Positions 57,170-64,000 of a stretch of 64,000 bases of DNA are shown one piece after another (positions within the stretch are counted from its first letter, which is position 1; each line of letters opens with the position of its first letter). This DNA is from CAVQBP01 sp963782475 (GTDB taxonomy: Bacteria; Bacteroidota; Ignavibacteria; Ignavibacteriales; Ignavibacteriaceae), in assembly GCA_963782475.1 (NCBI GenBank), contig CAWAJW010000015.1, positions 1-64,000 on the forward strand, given 5' to 3'. The notes under the pieces are model-generated. The model made no database searches and was not told the DNA's origin. It saw only the letters and a program-made list of their open reading frames with translations. The position numbers and the translations under genes are program-made.

Positions 57170-58220
57170 GAGATCGCTTGCATATGGGAGTTAACAGTAA
57201 GAGCCATCCTTGGGAAAAACAGCAAATGATTTTTTTGACAATGCTGAAATCATACGAAGTCTTGCTTCAAGTATTTTTGGAGGTAATGCTGAGGGTTATG
57301 CAGTCGTACCATCTGCAAGTTATGGAATAAGTACTGCAGCTCGTGCGATTGAACCGATTTTGCAGTCTGGAGATAATATTTTAGTTATTGAGGAGGCCTT
57401 CCCAAGTAATTATTTACCGTGGGAAAGGATAGCTAAGGAAACAAATGCAAACATAATTATTGTCCCTACACCATTTGATGGAGATTGGACAAAGGCAATT
57501 CTTGAGAAAATAGAAAAGGGTGTCAAAGTTGTTGCGGTGCCTAATTGTCATTGGACAAATGGATCTTTCATTGACCTGAAAATTATTGGACAAGCTTGCT
57601 GCAGTGTAAAAACATTGTTAGCCGTTGATGCGACACAATCGCTTGCTGCCATGTCACTGTCAATTGAGGAAGTAAAACCTGATTTTCTTGTAGCAGCCGG
57701 ATATAAGTGGCTTCTCTGCCCTTATGGTTTTAGTCTTCTTTATGTTTCAGAAAATTGGCGGGATGCTAGACCGCTAGAAGAAACATAGATTGCTCGAGAT
57801 AATGCACAAGACTTTTCTGAATTGATTAAATATTCAAAAAATTATATGCATGGAGCTCGTCGGTTCGAGGTCGGAGAAAAATGTACGCCAACACTTCTTC
57901 CTGTTGCAATTGCAGCGTTTGAACGTATTAAAGAATGGGGCGTAGATAATGTTTCGAAAACACTTCTGAAAATTAATGAACAAATATCTACACATATTCA
58001 AAATCTTGGATTTCAATTACCAATTAGTTCGCATCGTAGTCCACACATGTTTGGCGCACAATTGCCTAAAAACTTTCAAGGAAATCTAATATCAGAATTA
58101 AAAAAGAGAAAAATATTTATAAGTCAGCGAGGAAATGCTGTTCGTTTTGCACCACACTTGCATGTTAATGATAATGATATTCATAGATTATTAGAAGCTT
58201 TGAATGAAATTATACAATAA
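57170..58220 (+). pseudogene. Class V aminotransferase-like gene, truncated and interrupted
   Basis: PLP-dependent class V aminotransferase (SufS/isopenicillin-epimerase type). From HMGVNSKSHPWEK a frame slip (five instead of six As near 57216) leads to TANDFFDNAEIIRSL..., VVPSASYGIS, the lysine site SLSIEEVKPDFLVAAGYKWLL (PLP-binding K) and, after a TAG at 57786-57788 where a Trp codon is expected (PLEET-stop-IARDNAQ), the C-terminal part to 58220. The N-terminal ~60 residues are missing. Function lost unless errors explain it. Confidence 0.75.
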
Positions 58221-58540
58221 CTATAGTAAATAAATTAGGTTATAACTAAATAAGGTTTGAAGCGAAGATTGCCGAGTTTCAAACCGTTGTTGAACAAGCC
58301 CGACCTTCGGTTGGTAAACCGGGCATAGGCAGTATGCAGGTCATATTCAGAAGACTATTTGGGTTTTCAATAAAGGATTAGTTTTGTCAAACTATGTTTT
58401 AGAAAAGAAAAGAAAAATTAAAAAGACAATAAAGAACAAATTAAAAGTCAAACAGCAAAGGATTTATTGTAATAATACCAGTCATTTCATTTTCAGGCAT
58501 AGAAATTACCACAGACAGAAAAAATCAATCAATTAAAAGT
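58221..58540. other. Stretch with two palindromes
   Basis: GGTTTGAA / TTCAAACC (about 58255-58287) and GCCCG / CGGGC with an inner GACC-GGT pair (about 58297-58325). No gene is seen. These may be repeat scars from the neighbouring IS91-like remnant. Confidence 0.35.
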
Positions 58541-58850
58541 GCTGTATAAGTGGATAAATATATTATCAGGCGGAGATTTATCATTGTATATTAATTTTGG
58601 AAGACTTCCTATAATCCGCATTGGCTTATTACAATGAGGACAAATAATTATTCTATGAGTTTTTGATTTAACATCTGCAGTTTTAACATCTGCAGGTTTG
58701 GTTTCAGGGTTCTTTAGATAATTATAATTATTTTGAGGTAATCTTTCTTTAACTTCAGCAAGAAGTTTTCTGTTGGTATTAGAAAATAAACCGAAGTAAT
58801 ACTCTGCAATTAAATCTTCACCCGTAGCTACGGAGGCAAATAAATTTTTT
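58540..58850 (-). pseudogene. IS91-like transposase 3' remnant
   Basis: The minus strand reads YYFGLFSNTNRKLLAEVKER then LPQNNYNYL, KPADVKTADVKSKTHRIIIC and PHCNKPMRII, resembling the C-terminal end of IS91-type (Y2) transposases (GFLSNRNRK..., then a C-x2-C zinc pair). The start with the tyrosines is absent. An internal 14-bp direct repeat (TTTAACATCTGCAG, 58669-58697) is included. Confidence 0.45.
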
Positions 58851-58900
58851 ATTTATATTACCATAATTATTAAAATGCACTAAAATATAGAGAGGTTCCT

Positions 58901-59541
58901 ATGCCAGTTTTAACTAAAGAAGGATTTTATAATATAATGAAAAACTATTTGGGTTACCGAAATCAATATGCTGGATATTGGTTTGTGGGGAAGGAAGAAA
59001 ACTGGGGAAAAATAAATAAAAAAATTAAAGGAGGAAAAATAGAACTTACAAATGAAGAATTTAATTACTATAATAATCCAATTAGTGGCTATAATAACTA
59101 TATGAAATATACTTTTGAGTGTAGGCTAAAATCTCCATACCGAACTTTTGAAAAAGGTATTATGGAAATATATAAAAGATTAGAAAAAAATAATGACGTA
59201 CAAAATTTACTCTCTAATTGCTTTATTTGGAATATAAATTTTTTACCTTTCACAATTGATTTATATAATTATTATCAAAAAGATAAATATTTAAATGATT
59301 TATCCATAAGAATAAAAAAATAAGAGATTCGTTAGGGAAAGAGAAAAGGATATTCCTACTTATTTATAAGGATTGGTATTTAAATAAAGTTAATAATCTT
59401 TTTTATCAAAATATTAAAAAATTAATTTGGAATGACGAAGAAATTAAAATAAAAATAGAAGATAATTATTATTATTTACTGTATCATCCAAGAGCAAGAG
59501 GTAAGAAATTTTTGTACCGTCTAAACAAGATAAATTTGTAA
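58901..59541 (+). pseudogene. Hypothetical protein, one frameshift
   Basis: The first frame gives 140 residues (MPVLTKEGFYNIMKNYLGYR, YAGYWFVGKEENW, CFIWNINFLPF). Near 59320 the next frame continues IRDSLGKEKRIFLLIYKDWY ... YYYLLYHPRARGKKFL to TAA 59539-59541. The pattern (G-Y-W-F-V-G at the start and L-L-Y-H-P at the end) recalls uracil-DNA-glycosylase-like folds, but this is a weak resemblance. Total ~213 residues. Confidence 0.45.
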
Positions 59542-59664
59542 ACATTAGATTTTAGACTAATTATTGAATCAGTGAAAATATAACATAGAATATTAATCCT
59601 TAATTTTAACGCAAATTTAAAGAGTAAAATTGTTCAATTAATTTATAAGAATAGAGGGGAATGG

Positions 59665-59781
59665 TTAAATCAGTTTTATAATTTTCTCAATCGTCAGCGG
59701 CGCACAATGCTTGTTAACATTCAGGTATACCTCCACACCTCGATTATTCAAATCTTTAATCATTTGAATTATATCTTTCAT
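59665..59781 (-). pseudogene. Possible DUF72 C-terminal remnant
   Basis: MKDIIQMIKDLNNRGVEVYL then NVNKHCAPLTIEKIIKLI and a stop. It resembles the C-terminal end of DUF72 proteins (VYxYFNNHYEGxAPxT) with a few residues lost. Only ~38 codons remain. Confidence 0.3.
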
Positions 59782-59908
59782 TTGTCATCCCGATTAAAAT
59801 AAATATTATTTCAAAAAAATATTCTCTTAATTCGAGTTCCTAAAAATAATTAATAGCTCTTTTCCCAAATTCCAAGTTAGCATAATAGGATTAATTCCTC
59901 AAGAAAAT

Positions 59909-60127
59909 TTATTCTAATTCTTTAATTGCGTCTAACTGAGGTTTCTCAATTAACTTATATAAGGCCTGCCTTCTAGCTGTTTCATGGTCGTTTCTAGCTC
60001 CTATTGTCTTTTCAATACCTAAAAAATTTTCATTGCCTTTAACATCTTTGCCATTGTTAAATAATTTGACGATAAGCTTCCAGGCTTTGGTGTCGTTGTC
60101 GCCTAATTTTTTGTTGAAATATTTCAT
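59909..60127 (-). CDS. Small hypothetical protein
   Basis: 72 residues: MKYFNKKLGDNDTKAWKLIV ... GARNDHETARRQALYKLIEK. Soluble and charged, no family. AAGTGGAAC lies upstream of the ATG. Frame intact; the coding nature is plausible but not certain. Confidence 0.4.
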   Translation of the reverse strand: MKYFNKKLGDNDTKAWKLIVKLFNNGKDVKGNENFLGIEKTIGARNDHETARRQALYKLIEKPQLDAIKELE

Positions 60128-60871
60128 ATAAGTTCCACTTAAATGTATAATTAAGTGTAATCTATTTTAGGACTTGAAGCAAGTTGATGGCATATAAATG
60201 GTTTTAAAAAATCTATAAAAAAAATTTCAGAACCCAATTTTCAACCCAAAATTAAATGAAAGGCTTATCAGATTTGAAAAATTTTGTGTAATAATATGAG
60301 TCTCATCTGATCATGCCGGAGTAGGGGTATGGAACCTAAATCCTGAAGATTTGTTTTGAAAATTTAGGGATGCATCAACCTTTTTAAAGAATTCTATTGG
60401 AAGTTAAATTATTTCAGCATAATTTGAAGTGGTCATACTATGAATCAATTCTACAAAAATATTTTCTTAAAAAGTCCATTTTCACTTGAACCATTACAAG
60501 TATTCACATTACCTTTAATTACTTATTATAACCATTCATTACTTAATAGTTGATATAAATAAATTATCGAAATAATTTTTAGATAGTTTATACCTCATAA
60601 TAAATATAAAAATGAGTGTATATTTACTAATAAAAGCTTTAAGCAATTATTAATAGGTTAAAAATTGCAGTTATTATGAGTAACATAAATCCATATTGAT
60701 CAAGAATTTTTTAAGAATTTAAATCATAGCTAATATCACAAAATGAATATCATTTTGCAGTTTAGAGAAACAAGGAACATCTTTCAAAATGAAAAATGAG
60801 GGAACTCTAGTACCGTGATAAAATAATTGAGTTTCACAAAAGATAAGAATGGGAAAATAAAAGGATTGAAA
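60128..60871. other. Long gap before the sulfatase gene
   Basis: About 740 bp, very AT-rich, no ORF or hairpin of note. The sulfatase promoter is expected in its right part, but I see no clear consensus pair. Confidence 0.3.
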
Positions 60872-62305
60872 ATGAAAAAGATAAATAGAGAAACAGGAAA
60901 TAAAAAAATTTCCAGGAAAACATTTTTAACCAGAACTGCATTAGGAGTTGGTGGCGTTGTTATAGGTTCAATATGGTTACCATCACTAAGCTGCACAGAA
61001 GAATCTTTTACACCAACAGCCGGTTCCAAACCTAATGTGTTAATAATGGTTGCTGATGATCAAGGATGGAGAGACGTGGGTTATCATGGTTCGGAAATTA
61101 AAACCCCTACACTAGATAAATTTGCAGAAGAAAATGTTCAGTTAAATGAATTTTATGTATGCCCTACCTGTTCACCGACAAGAGCTGCATTATTAACCGG
61201 GAGATTTCCAAGCAGATTCGGCATTCTGGGACCGATTGCTAGTAAAAGTGTTCAATCACTGCCAATGGATGTAACTAACATTGCTAAATTACTCAAAGAC
61301 AACGGATATGCTACTGCGCTTATGGGTAAGTGGCATTTAGGTTTAACATTGGCAACAGGACCAAATCATTATGGATTTGACTACACGTACGGATATTTAC
61401 ATGGACAAATTGACCAATATAAACATGTTTATAAATATGGAGATAAGACGTGGCATAGGAATAATGAATTTGTTGATGAAAAAGGTCACGCAACAGATTT
61501 GATTACAAATGAAACGATTAAATATATCTCAAGAATTAGAGATAAATCGAAACCGTTTTTTCTAGAGGTGTGCTTCAGCGTTCCTCATTATCCGCTTCAG
61601 GAACCTGAGAAATGGATTAAACCTTATGAGGAGACAATTAAAAACGATTCAAGAAGAATATTTGCCGCGTCGGTTGCTCATATGGATTATTCTGTTCATC
61701 GTATTCTTGAAACATTGAAAAAAGAAAATCTTGAGAAAAACACAATAATCTTCTTTATAAGTGATAATGGTGCACAGGAAAATTGGTATCCAACCGATGA
61801 CGAATATCATAAAGAATTTGGGCCTTATGATGTTCTTGGTAACAATAGACCACTCCGCGATTGGAAAACTTCATTGTATGAAGGGGGAATTAGAGTTCCG
61901 GCCATTGTTCGCTGGCCGGGAAAATTAACGCCTAGTAAAATAAATGCAGTAATTAGTGTTACTGATATTTTACCTACAGTAGCTTATTTAGCCGGAGCTA
62001 AAATAACTCCGGGAATGCACCTTGACGGGAAAAATGTTTGGTCCGCAATTGCCGGAAAAGATACAACTGGAAATCGTGAAATATATGGTCGTACCGACGA
62101 GCAAATTGCCTTGCGATACGGTGATTGGAAATTGGTACATAATGGTAAAACTCTCGATAGTGGAATTAATGAACTTTACAACCTAATTGAAGACCCGTAT
62201 GAGAGGAATAATGTTGCGGAAGAACATCCGGATATTGTTAAATCATTGTATGAAAGAATGAAAAAAATGTCTGAATCAGATAATATTAATAATTATCTGA
62301 AATAG
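60872..62305 (+). CDS. Arylsulfatase, exported
   Basis: 477 residues from ATG 60872 (AAAGGATTGAAA upstream); the frame from 60827 adds 15 doubtful residues. The N-terminus KKISRKTFLTRTALGVGGVV is a Tat-like signal (S-R-K-x-F-L) ending in a lipobox LPSLSC. The sulfatase domain has VADDQGWRDVG (metal D-D), CSPTRAALLTGR with the Cys that becomes formylglycine, GKWHLG and SDNGAQ. It cleaves sulfate esters, probably from polysaccharides. It is first in a cluster with the oxidoreductase downstream (244 bp gap). Confidence 0.9.
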   Translation: MKKINRETGNKKISRKTFLTRTALGVGGVVIGSIWLPSLSCTEESFTPTAGSKPNVLIMVADDQGWRDVGYHGSEIKTPTLDKFAEENVQLNEFYVCPTCSPTRAALLTGRFPSRFGILGPIASKSVQSLPMDVTNIAKLLKDNGYATALMGKWHLGLTLATGPNHYGFDYTYGYLHGQIDQYKHVYKYGDKTWHRNNEFVDEKGHATDLITNETIKYISRIRDKSKPFFLEVCFSVPHYPLQEPEKWIKPYEETIKNDSRRIFAASVAHMDYSVHRILETLKKENLEKNTIIFFISDNGAQENWYPTDDEYHKEFGPYDVLGNNRPLRDWKTSLYEGGIRVPAIVRWPGKLTPSKINAVISVTDILPTVAYLAGAKITPGMHLDGKNVWSAIAGKDTTGNREIYGRTDEQIALRYGDWKLVHNGKTLDSGINELYNLIEDPYERNNVAEEHPDIVKSLYERMKKMSESDNINNYLK

Positions 62306-62549
62306 GGTAGGTCGACCATTTTACCATAAGGCATATAATTCTAATAATTTTTGCCTGATTATTAAATTCATATATGGATTACTGTTTGGATTCTTTAGGT
62401 TATAGCTTTTTTAATGAAAGTCTTAAATTTTCTTTCAGGCGCTATTTGGAAATTAGTGCTGAATCCAAATCGAATTAAAAATGGTAGAAAGTTTTCATAT
62501 TCTTAAGCCAGGATTAAACTAGATAATTAATAATATTGATTGAGGAGAA

Positions 62550-63815
62550 ATGGCTAAAAATATAGATGTAACGATTATCGGTGGTGGAATGATTACTAAT
62601 GATTTGATACTTCCATCAGTTTATCATTTGCAACGGATTAACATAGTAGAAAAAATTTATATTTGTGCTTTAAATAGTAGTCCGCTTAAAGCATTAAAAG
62701 AAAATATCGAATTAAAAAATGCTTTCCCTGATCAGGATTTTAAAGCCTATCCTGAACTGACAACACCGGCTGAGAGGATGTATCCCGAATTGTATAAAGA
62801 AATTCTTCATAATATGAAACCCCGTCAGATAGTTGTTGTAGCGGTACCTGACCAGTTTCATTATAGTGTTGTTCTGGAAGCAATAAAGGCTAACCAACAT
62901 GTACTTTGTGTAAAGCCTCTTGTAATGGAATATAAGCAGGCAAAAGAAATTGAATTATTTGCACATAAAAAGGGATTATTTGTAGGAGTTGATTACCATA
63001 AAAGATTTGATAGGCGCTCTCGCTTAGCAAAAAAAAATTACAAAGCAGGTAAATTTGGCGAATTTAAAATAGGTGAGGCAAAATTAATCGAACCTTACTA
63101 CTATCGACATTCGAATTTTCAAAATTGGTTTACTACAGACAAAACCGATCCATTTGTGTATATAGGTTGTCATTACGTTGATCTTGTATATTTTATAACC
63201 GGATTAAATCCTGCTGAAGTATCAGTTCAAGGCGTAAAAGGAAAGTTCCCAAATGGAAAAGAAGGGTATATGTGGGCAAATGGACGTGTACGTTTTGAAA
63301 ACGGTGCGTTGCTTAATATTACAAATGGATTGGGATACCCGGATGATGGTGCAGGTAGCAATGATCAGGGCCTTGTAATGTATTGTGAGGGAGAAGATAA
63401 AGGTTCTATAATAAAACATAATGACCAATTCAGGGGTGTTATTAACTCTTATATTAAGGAAAGTAGTCCTAATGGAAAATACTTTTATTATCTCAATCCA
63501 GATTTTTTACAATTGGTACCATGGCGAGGGGTAGGTCTTGAACCTGTAGGATATGGTTTTGAATCTATAGCAGCAACTATTATTTGTGTTCATGAGATAG
63601 AGAATATAATATCAGGATTAGATGAAGATAAGTCACTTATCGAACGTCAAAAAATAATAAAAGAAACTAATGAGAAGGGTTTAATAGCTACTCCAGCAAA
63701 CAGTGCAATTAACGAACTGGTTGTTGAAGCAGCGAGAAAATCTATTGAAACAGATGGCAACAGGGTTAGAATAATTTATGGAGAAGATGATCACGTAGAA
63801 TTATTATCAAATTAA
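62550..63815 (+). CDS. Gfo/Idh/MocA-family oxidoreductase
   Basis: 421 residues. N-terminal Rossmann domain (VTIIGGGMITNDLILPS, G-x-G-x3 type), then the family's VVVAVPDQFHYSVVLEAIKA, HVLCVKPLVM (E-K-P-x equivalent, here V-K-P) and GVDYHKRFDRRSRL with the catalytic K/H region. NAD(P)-dependent sugar or sugar-alcohol dehydrogenase, substrate unknown. GAGGAGAA precedes the ATG. With the sulfatase and the aminotransferase it fits sulfated-glycan or amino-sugar use. Confidence 0.85.
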   Translation: MAKNIDVTIIGGGMITNDLILPSVYHLQRINIVEKIYICALNSSPLKALKENIELKNAFPDQDFKAYPELTTPAERMYPELYKEILHNMKPRQIVVVAVPDQFHYSVVLEAIKANQHVLCVKPLVMEYKQAKEIELFAHKKGLFVGVDYHKRFDRRSRLAKKNYKAGKFGEFKIGEAKLIEPYYYRHSNFQNWFTTDKTDPFVYIGCHYVDLVYFITGLNPAEVSVQGVKGKFPNGKEGYMWANGRVRFENGALLNITNGLGYPDDGAGSNDQGLVMYCEGEDKGSIIKHNDQFRGVINSYIKESSPNGKYFYYLNPDFLQLVPWRGVGLEPVGYGFESIAATIICVHEIENIISGLDEDKSLIERQKIIKETNEKGLIATPANSAINELVVEAARKSIETDGNRVRIIYGEDDHVELLSN

Positions 63816-63850
63816 TTTTTTTTAAAACTATACAAGGCTATTGAACTTAA

Positions 63851-64000
63851 ATGGCTACTTACGATTTAACTCCAGTGGAAGTTCCCAAAGTGGATACAAA
63901 ATATAGAACAATAAAAACTAAGATTCCTGTTCCCGAATCAATACCCATTTTTGAAAGAATAAATAAGGTTGAACCTCGTTCAATGAAAGGTCAGCCTCCT
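63851..64000 (+). CDS. Class III aminotransferase, N-terminal part (runs off the end)
   Basis: The 50 codons seen are MATYDLTPVEVPKVDTKYRT then IKTKIPVPESIPIFERINKV and EPRSMKGQPP. K-I-P-V-P-E-S and R-S-M-x-G-Q-P-P are typical openings of class III (acetylornithine/4-aminobutyrate-type) aminotransferases. The catalytic Lys lies beyond the window. It starts 35 bp after the oxidoreductase gene, so they are likely co-transcribed. Confidence 0.65.
   Translation, partial: MATYDLTPVEVPKVDTKYRTIKTKIPVPESIPIFERINKVEPRSMKGQPP

Noticed and set aside
1..64000. tRNA or rRNA genes
   Set aside because: No cloverleaf with a GGTTCRA-type T-arm or rRNA signature was recognised by eye; a tRNAscan-SE run would decide.

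Overview
The window is AT-rich, and its secreted proteins end in a type IX secretion sorting domain with the QNYPNPFNPST signature. The few promoters I can read fit the Bacteroidota pattern TTTG-N19-TAnnTTTG. Together these point to the Bacteroidota/Ignavibacteriota group, most likely an Ignavibacteria-type bacterium. This is inferred from protein style; there is no rRNA here. Most of the window is an accessory region: defence genes, toxin-like genes, phage-like lysis genes, transposon and integrase remnants, and a dense family of structured repeats.

Layout. 0-5 kb: two secreted T9SS cargo genes (an M6 metalloprotease with beta-helix tail, and a second T9SS protein). 5.5-14 kb: small membrane, lysis-like and nuclease genes, an ISL3-family element at 8306-9713, and five copies of a long nested-palindrome repeat (called R1 here). 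14-23.5 kb, minus strand: two small ORFs (one nuclease-like), a Gabija pair (gajA intact, gajB frameshifted), a 683-aa PD-(D/E)XK protein, and broken genes for a RelA/SpoT-domain protein and an NA37-type nucleoid protein. 23.5-37.6 kb, minus strand: one long apparent operon of SNF2 helicase, small protein, SMC/Rad50-like ATPase, type III Mod, Res, AlbA_2 protein, TIR protein, a second AlbA_2 regulator and an HsdR tail. 37.7-40.6 kb: an AAA ATPase and a 58-aa gene between direct repeats that carry a second hairpin motif (R2), plus a candidate small RNA. 41-48.4 kb: MazF with an XRE-ImmA regulator, RhuM-Fic, a DEDDh exonuclease, remnants and a third AlbA_2 regulator. 49-55 kb, plus strand: small genes, tyrosine integrase, orf80, Prim-Pol/SF3 helicase and a cluster of GTTGTCCAA repeats, which looks like the replication-integration core of a mobile element. 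55-60 kb: decayed mobile and metabolic genes. 60.8-64 kb: arylsulfatase, Gfo/Idh/MocA oxidoreductase and the start of a class III aminotransferase, a normal catabolic cluster.

Two themes run through the window. First, many otherwise recognisable genes are split by single-base indels, often in homopolymers, beside long genes that are intact. This is either draft-assembly error or widespread pseudogenisation, and only reads can tell. Second, R1 occurs at least eight times, always in the same orientation. Its four nested stems keep their pairing while their sequence changes between copies (compensatory change), which is strong evidence that the folded form is selected or copied as a unit. R1 copies lie 45-110 bp upstream of the holin-like, lysin-like, integrase and primase genes. 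R2 hairpins carry the decayed 3' end of the gene that follows the integrase. The two repeats together may mark how cassettes are gained here.
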